NCBI RefSeq assembly: GCF_901933205.1
Contig: NC_044572.1
Span: 91,416,965 to 91,480,964 of the forward strand
DNA from: Camarhynchus parvulus
Taxonomy: Eukaryota; Chordata; Aves; Passeriformes; Thraupidae
Direction of reading: 5' to 3'
DNA length: 64,000 bases
Positions within the stretch are counted from its first letter, which is position 1. Each line of letters begins with the position of its first letter. The translations under genes were made by a program, and so were the position numbers. A model generated the notes under the pieces. The model was not told the origin of the DNA. It ran no database searches and was given only the letters and a program-made list of their open reading frames with translations. This document shows positions 1 to 11,346 of this stretch, one piece after another.

Positions 1-1283
1 CAAACTATGGCCCCTGGACTCCTGCAATTCCGTGAAACCCAGCAGATTTCTATCAAAGAGCACAGCTCCTCACACACCTTGGTATTTGTAGAATGATCCC
101 TGAGACATTCTGGGTAAATTAAGGTACATGTAGATATGGCTAATGCATTCTCCCTATAGTAGTTTGTCAGACACTGAACAGCTAAATTCTTGATAATAAC
201 TTGAAAAATAATATGATTTAATACTTCCAGATTAGTTTGAAGAAAATACATTACAGCATGCTTTAAATTGCTAAATTATATATGTAAGTATAGTCTAAAA
301 TAGCATAATGTAATTTTTATATAATTGCAGTAAATATGCTTTAGGATTAAATATTACTTAGCAACAAGTGATAAATGGCCAATGGAGTTATTGTCTGAGT
401 ACAGCTGCTATTTTTAATAATCTCAAATTTAATCATATTTCTTTAAGGGGGAAGAATTAGACCTTGTTTTCCCACAGCTGTAGTTTTTTTCTTACCCTAT
501 ATCAACCTGCCCAAAAATTATATTTAACAAGCCATTTCAATGCTGTATTTTAATAAGTACAGAACATTTTTTTCAGCTTTCAGAATACTCCATGAATATT
601 TGAATTGTGACTATGCCAAATTAAAGAACAAGGTTACAAAAATATATAATCTTTGGTAAAGCTTTGCTGATTTTTCAGAATTTTAATTTTAACAGGCTTG
701 TTTTAAAAATGTGAGTTTTACTGAAGGAATATTTAGGCTGGGGTATCCAAAGCATACTCTATTCCCATTTAAATAATGGCAAAATTCCTGTTGATTTCAA
801 CAGGATTGGTCCTATCCATCCAGTGTCACACTCTGCAACTCTACTATCTGAATATTAGGGAAGTGCTACTAAATTTTAGCCTTTCGAAAACAGAAGTTAA
901 GCTATTGAACATACAAGTACTGCTCCTGATTAATCAATGACATCATAATTGATTGTGTTTTGGCACAGCCTTTTTATAAGAAGAATGCTCTATTTATCCA
1001 TGCATTTTTTCTTTAACTCAGCCACTGAATATACTGCAGATTATTAGATCATTTTGTGATTGAGATCCTCACAATGAATAGTTACTAACACTAATATCTA
1101 CTGCACTTCCTTTCCTCTCATTGTCCACCTATCACGAAAAGACAACGGCTGGCTGGACCGATTTCTACCCTCATCCAAATTTCACACTTAATTTCATTTT
1201 GGCAAAGCAGCTGGTAAGGAGAAATGCAGCTTGCAAATCATTTCTGTGCAGAAAGCAAACAGGGAAAGGAAAGTGAGACATAC
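1..1283 (-). other. NR4A3 intron 3, partial
   Basis: AT-rich intron following the hinge exon. I looked for the first ligand-binding-domain exon on the minus strand and did not find it, so the intron continues left of the window. No repeat or other gene is recognisable. Confidence 0.85.
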
Positions 1284-1456
1284 TCTTGAATAGTCCAGCT
1301 CCCTGGGCGTGGAGTCGGTTAAAGCTCGAACAAGGGCATTCATCATGCTGATGGGAGGAGAGGGCGGAGAGGGCTGAGAGGGTTCTTGCTGTAAGGGGCT
1401 CTTTGGTTTGGAAGGCAGCCGACCTCTTCTCCCTTTCAGGCTGTCAGTACGGACAA
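1284..1456 (-). CDS. NR4A3: NR4A3 coding exon 3: C-terminal extension and hinge
   Basis: This 173-bp exon follows a long T tract and a CACCTAG acceptor and ends before a GTATGT donor at 1283. It completes the Val339 codon begun in the previous exon and stops in phase 0 after Arg396. It encodes [20 protein letters not shown], the C-terminal extension whose GRR A-box contacts the minor groove 5' of the NBRE half-site. A Ser/Pro-rich linker and the start of the ligand-binding domain ([14 protein letters not shown]) follow. Reading beyond the donor gives intron sequence, so the next exon, expected to begin with Tyr-Cys in this family, is outside the window. Confidence 0.95.
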
Positions 1457-4400
1457 CTAGGTGAAAAAAAAATTCCAAGAGAATCAGTTGTGAAGGTACC
1501 AGCAAATGATGGATCAGAATGAACACCCCGCTTTCCTTAATGTGGCCAGACCAGTAAAAATAAGTGCTCTCCAGTTTCAGCACGTGCTCTTGATGCCTTT
1601 GATTGCAAAGGAACACAAACGGCACCAGAACTGTGTCAGACCTACGATCATAAGCAGCAATGTAGCTGCTTAGTGAGAGCCCAGCTGTGTTCCTTGTATC
1701 CATGCTTTGTTTGCAGCATGTCAGTGTACCCCTGCACGTGTGCCTGTGACACTCCACTGCTGAAAACAACCTGAATGTGAAACACAGATTTTAGTGTTTC
1801 TACTAGCAGTGTCCCTCTTAAATGGCAGAGGCATTCATTTAAAGTAATTTTAGATTTCTTGAAGCATTTGAAAAAATACGGTCACACTATATAGGTTATA
1901 TTATCCATGTCAGTATTTGCAATGGGACTGCTCACACAATATTACTCACATGCTTAAATATTTGCAGAATTGGGACTAATGAGTTGATCCTGTTTCCATT
2001 TAAATTAATTGCAAATTTACAATCAGCTTATGGGAATGAAACGAGATCTTATGTCAAAATGCACACAATCCAGTGCAGCCCCCAGTGAGAGAACAAGGGG
2101 AAGCCAACAGCATTATCGAGCAATGTTCAAAGTTAATAAAGGAGACATTTTGGCCACTGTCAAATTATCCTCTTGTGACCTTGCTGTTCTTGAACTCTGG
2201 GGTCTGTAGTCTAAATATGATAATAGGGGTGAAAAGCAAAAAATCAATACATTATTACATAAATGCACATATTTTTGGGATAAGTTATGAATCTCATCAC
2301 TGTCAAATTTATTGTAGAGACATCCATGCTCGCTCACACACACACACACACACACATACACACAAGACACAGATTCATAACACATAATATTTTAGTTTTC
2401 TGGGATCATAAATAGCCAGAGTCCTTACCTTCTTTAACCATGCCGACACTGAGACACTTCTGGAACCGGCAGTATTGGCATCTGTTACGACGTCTCTTGT
2501 CCACTGGGCAGTTTTTATTTGCCAGACAAACATATTTTGCATTTTTCTGAACTGTTCTCTGCGAAAATGCAACACAAAAATAGTAAACTGATTGTTTCTT
2601 GAGCAGCTTAGAACCTGACAAAATGTGTTTTAATTACAACATGAAAAGTGACAGTGCAATTCATATAATTAGATAAAATTAATTTCCTAACACACTAGCC
2701 TGCAGGAAAAACAATTTTATTAGTGCTAGCTGCTGACAATGAAAATCATCTAGGATTTTTCTGAAGCAAGTCTCTGGAGACAGGCAACTTTGAATGATAA
2801 AATCATATCTGAAATTACCAGGTCATCACATCTACCTTTGGGGATTAGATTATCTCCGCTTTTAATATCCCTTTGGGAACAATTTTCTACTTGGTTCATT
2901 CCCTTGATTATTGCTGACCTTATTAAAATAAAATCAAAATGATCCGCAATGTACTTCTCTTGCTATCACTATTGTTAGTCAAATACCACAATAACTGGTT
3001 TGGTTAGCCATTAAAATCATCAGGGAGAAAAATAAAAATACCAGTAACCTCTACAAAATATGTTTGGCTAAATACTCTGGGAAAGTTAACCTGACCTGAG
3101 GAAAAAGGACAGAATGATGACATAGTTATGTAAATTTAATTAACTCTAAAGTCATGTTGAAAAAAATAAAGCAAAATTAAAATGTATAGAAACCTGGTAA
3201 GCTTTGCAAGAATGTAACAAATATCAATGCAAAAACATATCATGCTGCCATACTTAAAATCAGAGATACATCAATAAATAACATTCAAAAAGGTACTACT
3301 AGAAGAGACACCAGGAACAAATTGATCAACTCAACATTCAGTATTAAATCTTTAACTGCAATTAAATTAATGGATAAATTTTATTCCATAATTTTGTTTG
3401 TTATCAAATAACAGCCTCAATGTACCGAATATATGAGATACAGCAAATATTGTTCATTGTGATTTGGAGCTGAAAACAGTTTAATTTTGCAGAATAAGGT
3501 ACTGTTGCAACTCTAGGATATGCTGTTGATTTCCACAGGGACAGGTTTGGGATAAAAAGAGCTGCTATTTCCATGTTATTTGTGTTCCCTTTTCTAGTTA
3601 TATTTAAATAACAAATTAGTTTTATAGGAGATGTATGTGTTACCACATGGTCAAAAGATTATTATTAAGTAACACTGACAACTCCACCTACAATAAAAAA
3701 ACGTTGTAAGCCCTCACCCCAAATATTTTGGGACTGTTTTTGTTCCCATTGTATCTTTTACTAGAAACAGGGCATAACTGCTATCTCAGCAAGAAGAAAT
3801 ATACAAAATCAACCCCAAATGTTTCAAATCTTAAACTTGCTGTGCAGAACCATCCTACCAAAAGTCAATCACAAGCTCTTGCCTTAAACAAGCTATTTCT
3901 GAAATTAATACTGGAATCTGGACCTTCAGACTCTGTTGAAAGGAAATTACAAAGCACCCAAACCTAAGATCTGAAGAGTATATTCAACTCTTGAAAATAT
4001 AAGCGCAAACTTCCAGCTGAGAAACTGCTGTGTGCAAGTTATTTGTGTTGCTACTCAGCTGCAAAGAGTAGCAGAGTAGCATTGCAGAGCAGGCACCGGG
4101 ACCCTGCGCAGTGCTTAGTCACTGCTCTGCAGGCAGCTTTCCCCTGGGAAGGACTCCCCGGGCTCCTGAGCCTATGGATAATGACAGGGCAGCAACCAAA
4201 AGCAACTAGGAGTACTTGGCTTTGTCCCATGAGTGAAACCAGTTTCTTCCTGGTGCTGACCAGCCTGCATTCCTCCTCACGCCAACTTTCCCTGGACAGC
4301 AAAGGGCACCGCTGCCAACACCTAAAATATTAAGTGAACTTTACGATTTCAGGGTTTCTTTTCTCACCTAAAAACAAAGTGTAATTGGAATCGGTGACTG

Positions 4401-5644
4401 AGTAAAACCCAGGTTGAATGTATTCCAGATGAGTTTCACTACAGAATAAATGCTGTTTAAAGCCTAAACTGGGGTGACCTACGTTTCGTTGAGGAATGCT
4501 GGCAGACCAGAAGTGGTTTCCCCCAGATCACTGCCATGGCCTCTTCTCAGCTGAGACTGGCTGATCCTTTTATCCTACACATGGCTTTCCTTGACCTCCA
4601 AAAACTTTGGGCGTCCCTCTCACCCTGCTGTGGGGGCCTGAGTTTCAACACACGCTGTCCCTGAGGCCCCAGGTCAGGACCAGGAGCATGTCGGGGACGG
4701 AGGGGGTGGGAAGTGAGGTGGGACCAAGCAGGGAGGGGAGCAAAGCGCGGATCTCTCACCTTGAAGAAGCCCTTGCAGCCCTCGCATGTCCGCACCCCGT
4801 AGTGCTGGCAGGCGGCATTATCTCCACAGACAGCGCAGGTGCCTTCCCCGGACGAAGAGCTCCGGCTGGGAGGGGACGGGAGGCCGCTGCTGCCGCTGCC
4901 GCTGCTCTCGCCCATCAGGCTGGAGGTGGCTGCGTTGAGGCCGAGCGGTGAGAAGGCTAAGGTGGCTGGTCTTTTGGCCAGGTGAAGCCCGTAGGAATGG
5001 CCCTCCATGGGAGCCTGGCTGGCGGCGGGCCTGTCGGAGCCCAGGGGCAGGCTCAGCGAGGCCGGGTCGTAGCACATGTGGGCGGCCGCGGACGGCGTGT
5101 GCGGAGGCGAGTGCTTGAAGTGGAAGAGAGGGAAGCGCGGAGGCACGGTCTTCATGGGGGCGGCGTCCATCAGGTGCCCGGGAGGCAGGCAGGTCTGCGT
5201 GGGCTGCAGCGGGGGCTCATCCCACAGGGCCTGGTGAGCAGGGAAGCCGGGCGTGGTGGGCGTGGAGGGTGGCGATTGCTTGAAGTACATGGAAGTGCTG
5301 GGCATCCCCTCATCTGTAGACGGGGGCAGTGAGGGCTGGTATGGGGACAGCCGGGTGTCTTCCATCTTTATGAGGGGCCTCTGGCCAGAGGAGGCAGTTT
5401 GCATTTGGTAGAGGCAGGAAGGCTTGAGCTCGTAGCTGCCAGAGTAACCCTCCATAAAGGTGCTGAAGCTGGGAAGGGAGGTGGTGGCAGTGGCAGTGAT
5501 TTCGGTACTGCTCAGGTCCATGGTCAGCTTGGCATAGTCAGGGTTCATGATGTCTGAGCTGTACTCCGAGCCATAGGCGTAGGTCTGGGATGCATAATTC
5601 GAACCGGGCGGTGAAGGACTATACTGCGCTTGCACACAGGGCAT
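1284..5644 (-). CDS. NR4A3: NR4A3 (NOR-1) orphan nuclear receptor, 5' part of gene, three coding exons, 3' end outside window
   Basis: NR4A3 is a nuclear transcription factor that binds the NBRE element as a monomer and NurRE elements as a dimer, without needing a ligand. It is induced as an immediate-early gene. Spliced exons 5644-4760, 2558-2429 and 1456-1284 give residues 1-396: an AF-1 domain (about 1-268), a two-finger DNA-binding domain (270-335) and a C-terminal extension plus hinge (339-396). The N-terminus [15 protein letters not shown] and the core zinc-finger module identify NR4A3 rather than NR4A1 or NR4A2. The start at 5644 is chosen because a splice acceptor lies two bases upstream and the following sequence matches the family N-terminus; a longer open frame to 5674 runs through intron. 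Human NR4A3 is 626 residues, so about 210-230 residues (the ligand-binding domain) should lie left of base 1. No frameshift or stop interrupts the exons. Confidence 0.96.
1457..2428 (-). other. NR4A3 intron 2
   Basis: 972-bp intron between the second-finger and hinge exons, GT-AG on the minus strand (GTAAGG to CACCTAG). It contains a CA microsatellite near its 5' end. No other feature is supported. Confidence 0.93.
2335..2367. repeat. (CA)n microsatellite
   Basis: About eleven uninterrupted CA units followed by an interrupted CA/CATA tail, in NR4A3 intron 2 about 70 bp downstream (in gene orientation) of a splice donor. Likely length-polymorphic. Confidence 0.95.
2429..2558 (-). CDS. NR4A3: NR4A3 coding exon 2: second zinc finger
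   Basis: This 130-bp exon follows a TTTTCGCAG acceptor and ends before a GTAAGG donor. It starts in phase 0 (Arg296, completing FFK-RTVQ across the junction) and ends one base into the codon for Val339. It encodes the second zinc finger with ligands Cys306, Cys312, Cys322 and Cys325, the basic run KRRRNRC, and the SVGMVKE helix end. The split between the two fingers and the 130-bp size agree with the conserved NR4A exon layout. A CA microsatellite lies about 70 bp beyond its donor. Confidence 0.96.
2559..4759 (-). other. NR4A3 intron 1 of the coding region
   Basis: 2,201-bp AT-rich intron that separates the codons for the two zinc fingers, bounded by a GTGAGA donor and a TTTTCGCAG acceptor on the minus strand. 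I see no exon, repeat or regulatory cluster in it. Confidence 0.92.
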
Positions 5645-5646
5645 AT
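4760..5646 (-). CDS. NR4A3: NR4A3 first coding exon: start codon, AF-1 domain, first zinc finger
   Basis: The exon opens after a TGCAG acceptor with only two noncoding bases (AT) before the ATG at 5644-5642, and ends at AAG followed by a GTGAGA donor at 4759. It encodes residues 1-295. AF-1 landmarks conserved in the family are the segment around residues 33-67 (MNPDYAKL, then [13 protein letters not shown]) and the Ser/Pro-rich block at 117-132 ([16 protein letters not shown]), a likely proline-directed phosphorylation region. The serine run at about 262-266 leads into the DNA-binding domain. First-finger zinc ligands are Cys270, Cys273, Cys287 and Cys290, and the P-box CEGCKGFF sets the half-site specificity. 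Compared with human, the polyhistidine tract expected near residue 100 is absent, and four to six residues (TASSGQ) sit between QMQ and RPLIK. The exon is GC-rich like its human counterpart. Confidence 0.96.
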
Positions 5647-8199
5647 CTGCAGGGGCAAAGGGGCACGTCAGCAACAGGCCCAGTGCACCAGCCTGCGGCC
5701 CAGGCCCTCACAAACTACTTTCCTAGAAGCTTTCCCAGAGCTCAAATAGGCACCCAACTCCCATTCAGACATTTAAATTAGCCTCGAGCCTTTTGCTTTC
5801 AACAAGAAATATGCACCAGGGACCAACTAAGCATTCAGTACTATGGAGTCTGCTCTCATCTAGTCAAGGGAGAAACTCACATTTATACCAGTGTCAGTGA
5901 GAGAAGAATCCATCTCAAGCTGCCCTACATCTGCTGCTTAATATACATAGGTGTCAATGAGAATTAGATATGGACAATGAGAACAGTTTATGACTCTAAA
6001 TCTACCTCTGTATGCATGCAATCATGCCATAAAATTTTCACAAAGGGTAAACGAGATTATCAAATGCATAATATTAAAAATTATATTTATTTTAAAAGAA
6101 GCAGCATCTGCAGCACATGTCAGAGGAATTACTTAAATCACAAGGTTTGCTTCTTAGGACTTGCAAACATTAATTTTGCTTACTCAGCTCTGGACCTTTG
6201 AAGAATATTTCTGGTCAGCTAATAATTTAAGGTTGCTGTTTCATTATTAGTTTTAAGGCTTATCTTTGGTAGAATGTTCTCCTTTAAAAAGTGCAGGGTA
6301 TGACATCCCCTTCAATTTGCAAAAATGTAGGATAAAAGGTATGTGGTATTTCTGTTTTTATGGGAAAGCAAGGTTGAGGTCAGTAATACAGTTGGTTTTA
6401 TTCATTAGTAATGAAACTCAATGCAGTTCACTAATAGCTGGGATGGTCAAAGCAACACAGTGCCTGGCTAAAAAGATCTGATTGTTATTTTCTTTTACAT
6501 TTCCTACTAGTCTGCCATGTAATTTGCTGGTCACAGGAAGTAATAGACCCAATTCTGCAATTCACTGAGGTTTGCCTGACTAAACACTGTGAGATTCTAA
6601 ACCAATATTTGCAACTCGAACTAAAAGTGTGTGGTGCATTTTGGTTCCACAGTAGAGGAATAAAATGCATCGATTAGTATAAATTTTTTCATAAAGAGAA
6701 ATGTAAATACGGATAAAATGTATATCAAAATTAAGTGCAGTTCATCTCTTCTTAATCATGGTAATTTATATTCCAGAAGTACTTGAGAAATAATTCATGT
6801 TGAAAAAAAACCTTGGAAATAATGAGGTTTTCCTCATTATTTTAAGAACTCTTTTCACTTACAATTTTAAAATATTCAGTCCTGGCATGCAGGAATCCAA
6901 ATAATTTGTGTTAAATCAACTTTTAATTCTTTCCTGCCCGCTTTACAGATAAACATATTTAAACTAAGCACCAAATTTGAATTATCACGCTGTCACAAAC
7001 CATTCACATCTTTCTTCTTCTCGAGAAAACACAAAAATCTGAGGAAAAAAATAGTGCTGTTTCCTGAAATTAAGACCTTCTTTGCCTTAAATCCAATAGC
7101 TTGAAGAAGGAGGCAGGACAACCCTCCCCCCTAAGCCTTGCCTCCCAATGTTATTTATGTATTATTCTGCTGTTCCCTTTTTTTCCTGTCAATTTCTGTC
7201 CATGCACACACATTTCCTGGCAAGTGGTATCATTATCATTTGTTAGTTTAGGGACTGGCTGTTAAAACATAGTGATCAGTGCTTAATCAAATAAAAAGGG
7301 AAAGAAATTCCTTCCACACACCTCCACTGAGAACTGACGGAGGAACACAACAGAGTGAGTTCACAGCTAATGTCACAACTGGACGTGTTGATACACAGCT
7401 CTATGAATGAAAAACGCTTTTTTGCTAGCTCAGAAAATGAGCAGGAGTTAAAGGGAACAGATCATTATGTCCTTTTTTCCTGCATTTTTCTGAGCATAAC
7501 AGCGTCATGCCACTGAATTCTGTGCAAAGTGGAGTAGAAAAACAGAAGTCTAAAATAACTCTGGCCGGAGGACTGAAAAAATATCCCTAACCTAAAGGTC
7601 TGGTCTCTCCTGGCTCTGTGGGACTCCTCCTACCTCGCCTTTTGCCAGCGCACTTGTCTAAGTCTAACCCCTACTTTTCCACTTAGGGCACCAGTATTAA
7701 TTCCCCTGCAAAGTAAATAACCTGGGATTTTTTTTCTTTACCCAACAATATTAAAACTAGAAAAGAAAAGGCCCCACGGGAGGTGCATTAACGAGCAACC
7801 TGTCATCCAAACCTAAATGAATGGCTAAAAGCATCGGGGCAGGGACATTGGGAGCTATTACCATGGTGTTCTGGTTTCTTTGCGAGAACGTGAGGTAAAG
7901 GATGCCCAGTTTAACGCCAGGCAAGCCAGGCGCCTCACAGGGACACTAGCACCCCCAACCAGCTCCCCCTTAGAGCTGGCACGTCTTTGGCGAGGGGCTC
8001 GCAAGCCCGTGTGCTCCGGCACGGCATCGCCAAGAGCGCTGAGAAAGGCACGCGCTGCTCTGATCCTTTTGGGATTTCAGCTCCCCGGGACGTCGGGGGC
8101 CGATGATGCCAAAGGGATTTGGGAAGGGTAGGGGCCCCGCCAGGATCTCCCGCACCCCTCTCCTCCTCCTCCTGCCCTTCTCCCGGAGCGGCAGCTTAC
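5647..8199 (-). other. NR4A3 5' intron, between noncoding leader and ATG exon
   Basis: AT-rich DNA upstream of the acceptor that lies two bases before the start codon. On the minus strand the best upstream donor is CAG|GTAAGC at 8200/8199, which would give an intron of about 2.55 kb. No coding exon with an in-frame N-terminal extension was found. No repeat family is recognised. Confidence 0.6.
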
Positions 8200-9200
8200 C
8201 TGGTGGGTATCTTGCGCGCTGAATGGTGGGGCTGGAGGTGCGGACGGAGGCGGCGGCGGGCGGCGGCGGCGGCGGGGTGGGTGCCGGCTGGGACCTCTCT
8301 GCGGAGGCGGGCCCGGGGCCTGGCCTGGGCGGGGGGCGCTCTTCCGACCCGGGCTCTGTCCGCCGGCGGCGGGAGACAAGGCACAGTCAGGGGCGGCGGT
8401 GCCCGGCGGGGCGGAGGGCAGCCCCCCGCCTCCCCCCGGCGCGGCGCCTCGGGGGGACGTGGGGGCATCGTCCCCCGCGCTCGCCCGCCAACCGCCCGCC
8501 TCGCCCCGCGGGTGGGAATGGGGAGCCGGCCGGGGAGTGCGTTCCTGCCGGCTCCCTCTCCCTCATCACACAAAAGGCAAGAGAGCACCGGACCGGGACA
8601 ACGGAGCCGCCGGTTTGTTCTCCGGGAGAGGAGCCTGGGGAAGGCAAGAGGAGAACTCCGGGCGGGGTGACTACAACAAGCGGGACAGCATCCCCGAGCG
8701 TCCACTTCCCCGTGAGAACTTTCTCTTTTTGGGATGCAGATACCGCGGCAAAGCAGGCTGGGAGTTTCTATGCAAGGTACCGGCCAGACTCGAGGGGTGT
8801 CCTGCCGGCCCGGCTAACCCTGTGCGGTGTCTCCGGGCCCACCATCGCCGGCGCGGGGGAGGGAGCGCAGCCCAGCCGCCTCCCCCCGACCCTCTGGGCG
8901 CTGCCAGCCGGGCTCCGCGGCAGCGCGGGGGATGCTCGGCCGCGCCGGCCCCTGCCCACGGAAGCCGCTCCCCGGCGACTCTTTCTCCCGCGCCTCGTCT
9001 TTCTTTTGCCTTCCCCGCGCCCCTCGCCTTTGAACCCCCGCCAGCTCCTGGGGTGTTAAGTGCCTGTCAGCTCATCCCTTTCTCTCCCGAGGGTTTTGTT
9101 CCCTTACGAGCTCCTACGAGGTGGTTTCCCGCTCGGCGCGGAGCGCCCTAGGGCTCCTCTCTGCCCCCCCGAGCCGCCGGTTACCTAGAGACACTCGCTG
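8000..9200. promoter_or_regulatory. CpG island at the NR4A3 5' intron/leader boundary
   Basis: Very GC- and CpG-rich by eye, with GGC-repeat runs at 8,248-8,280. It contains the donor at 8200 and a second possible minus-strand donor (CTCTAG|GTAACC at 9185/9184). The open frames here are compositional artefacts of GC-rich DNA. It may hold an alternative NR4A3 promoter. Boundaries are approximate. Confidence 0.6.
8200..8231 (-). other. Candidate noncoding exon of the NR4A3 leader (3' boundary clear, 5' boundary not)
   Basis: On the minus strand the sequence CCACCAG|GTAAGC forms a near-consensus donor with the exon ending at 8200. A pyrimidine-rich stretch ending CACCTCCAG at 8232 could be an acceptor, giving an internal exon of 32 bp. 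Alternatively the exon extends further upstream and starts at a local CpG-island promoter between 8.3 and 9.1 kb. Human NR4A3 also has noncoding exons before the ATG exon. Only transcript data can fix the 5' end. Confidence 0.4.
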
Positions 9201-9900
9201 CGCTTTTAACCACGCAGCACCCCTCCGGGCTGCCGCCGCCCGAGCCAGGAGCGCAGGGCCGTAAGGGCTGTAAATTAGGAGGAAATAACTACCCTTGTCA
9301 AAGCTCTTTTCTTCCTCCGTGCACTTTACATTCAGCCCCGAGTGACACCCCTCCCCACCCTGTAATACGAGGAGGAAACCGTGAAACACTCCATTGTGAT
9401 TGTGACTTCTTCAGGCGAGTTTCGAAACCTTCATTTACCCGGGAGGGACTGCGGAGGGGGAAGCTCCATTCAATTAAAAAGTTTCGTGCTGGATTTCCAC
9501 CGCCGGTTAGCTGGCGATTATTTTTGGGGGGGGAGTGGGAGAGATCGCCCCGAGCCGCACGGTCACTCCAGCAAATATCCACGAGATCGCGTGAGATTCA
9601 CCTCCGAAGAAACCGTCTGGTCTGGTTTAGTCCATTGTTTTTTACCGGGGCTTGACTCCAGCATACAACGGTCTCCACGGAGGAGAGAAAAATAGGGCGA
9701 AGAATGTAATCGAGTGAAGCGGCTTGGATAAAAGTTAGCGATTCATTCCCAAACTTTTTTTTCCTGGAGAAAAAAAAAATCCTATCCCAACACACTAATC
9801 CCCCTACATAAAACAGTGTTTTACGCCCTTTCCCTGGGAAATATCCTCTCACGGATCCCATCGTATCCAAAAATTGCAAGTTAAGTAACAGCGTTCTTAA
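9200..9900. other. Less GC-rich gap between two CpG islands
   Basis: Mixed-composition DNA with short G and A runs. No exon, repeat or promoter motif cluster is supported. Confidence 0.5.
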
Positions 9901-10510
9901 CTAGCCGCGCTAAGGTGAGCGGCATCTCCGCCCGGGACAGGCTGTCGCGATAATGCTGTCCCGATAACTGTCCCTCTACATAATATCATAACCCAACGCC
10001 CGCGCTTTCTCGCCTCTTTCCAAGACTGAAACTTCTTTCGCAGCTATTAAGGCGAGAAGGCAAAGGCGAGAGGCGCCGCGGGGGCAGGGAGCGGGGCAGC
10101 GGCGGCGCAGCCCAGCCTCCCCGCACGGTACCGCCCGTGCCGGGGCACCGCGGCCCCTCGTTACCACTTCTGACCTCCGAAGGGAAAAGTGCACATTTCC
10201 GAGGAGCAGATGCCGGGCAGACGTGCCGTGCAAACATCCCGTCTCATTTCAATACAATATGTCACATTCCAGCAATTACCTCTCGGGCGAGCTCTTTGGG
10301 CTGCCGAGGGGGGCTGCTCTCTCCCAAAGTGAGATGAGCTCAACCTGCCTCGCCGTCCCTATTAGACAGCTGAACTTGTGCAAACAGAACCACCTATTTC
10401 CCAAGCGCGGCTAAAGGAGGGAGACAAATTGCTGCCATTCATCACCGGCGCTGTAAACTCCCCGCCGCCGCCGGCAGCATCATTTCCATGACAACAACTA
10501 GCAGAAATAC

Positions 10511-11235
10511 CTTAGTACCACCGGCTCCGGCTCCCGCTCCGCTCAACCGCAGCCCTCCCGTTTGCGAGGAGCAGCAGTGCCCCGCGCACGGCAGGAGTTG
10601 CCGAGACGGCAGGGACGCTCGGAAGACGAGCGGCACTTGAACATCCACGGGGAGGATGGGGGAGGAGGGGGGGAAGGTGAGGGAAAAGTTTCAGCGAGAG
10701 CCCGGCACGGCAGCGCGTCGGCTGAGCCGCATCGCTTGCCGCCGGCATCTCCCCAGCATCTCTACCCCGGCGGCGCAACTTTCACGGAGTGGGGACACGC
10801 CGCGCTGTCCCTCTCCCTCAGCCGCTCCCGTTCACTCGCATACGTACTCGGTTGCTGTGGAGGTTCCGTCTTTACATCTAGTTTGTAGGTGCCCGCTTCC
10901 TTAAAGGCGTGTGTAGGCGCTGTCCAGCGGCAGGACCCGACACACAAAATCCCTCAGACTCCGGGTAGCTGCAGGTCCAGAGGGTGCGTTATCCCGAGGC
11001 ATGGAAAAGGATTGAAAAAGCCTGAGGAGCCAGGAGCCCGTCCCCGGGCGAAGGGAGGGAGTGAGCAGGCGGGCGGGCGAGGGATGCCGAGCGGCGGCCG
11101 CCGCCGCGATGTGCCTTTGTGTGTGTGTGCGGCGGGAGCCGGGCCGGGACCTGTGCCCGCGTCCCGGTGCGAGTGCCCCGGGGTGCGCGTGTGCCTGCGC
11201 CGGAGAGAGGGGACGGAGGCGCCTCTCTGCGCTGC
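10511..11235 (-). other. Candidate NR4A3 first exon (5' untranslated)
   Basis: If transcription starts about 25-30 bp downstream of the TATA-like box at 11,268-11,261 (minus strand), the first exon begins near 11,235. Possible donors are ACTAAG|GTATTT at 10511/10510 and CGAGAG|GTAATT at 10280/10279; the first is used for the end given here. Both ends are inferred. A long GC-rich 5' leader would fit what is known of NR4A3. Confidence 0.3.
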
Positions 11236-11256
11236 TCTCCCGCTCCCTCTCTCTGA

Positions 11257-11346
11257 ACGTCATTTATGTGAGAGGAGCCCTAGCGGCCTCTCCATAGAGC
11301 GGCTGGAATGCGAAACGTCAATAGTGACGCCATGGGAGCCTGACGC
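11257..11346 (-). promoter_or_regulatory. NR4A3 core promoter candidate: CRE cluster with TATA-like box
   Basis: Within 90 bp there are four CRE half-sites: ACGTCA at 11,257-11,262 and 11,315-11,320, and TGACGC at 11,325-11,330 and 11,341-11,346. A TATA-like CATAAATG reads on the minus strand at 11,268-11,261, overlapping the most proximal CRE. In gene orientation the order is distal CREs, then TATA-like box plus CRE, then a predicted start near 11,235. Published work on the mammalian NOR-1 promoter places several CREB-responsive CREs just upstream of the start site, so this arrangement is expected. Function here is inferred. Confidence 0.7.

Noticed and set aside
2335..2367. CA repeat near the second-finger exon donor as a splicing regulator
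   Set aside because: CA repeats can bind hnRNP L, but the exon is constitutive in the family and nothing here indicates regulation.
5645..5674. Ten extra in-frame codons upstream of the NR4A3 ATG
   Set aside because: They lie beyond a clear TGCAG acceptor in the intron. The family N-terminus starts at the internal Met.
8119..9151. Long overlapping open frames on both strands in the 8-9 kb GC-rich region
   Set aside because: They are Arg/Pro/Gly/Ala-rich on every frame, as expected from CpG-island DNA with few stops. No domain or NR4A3-compatible frame is present.
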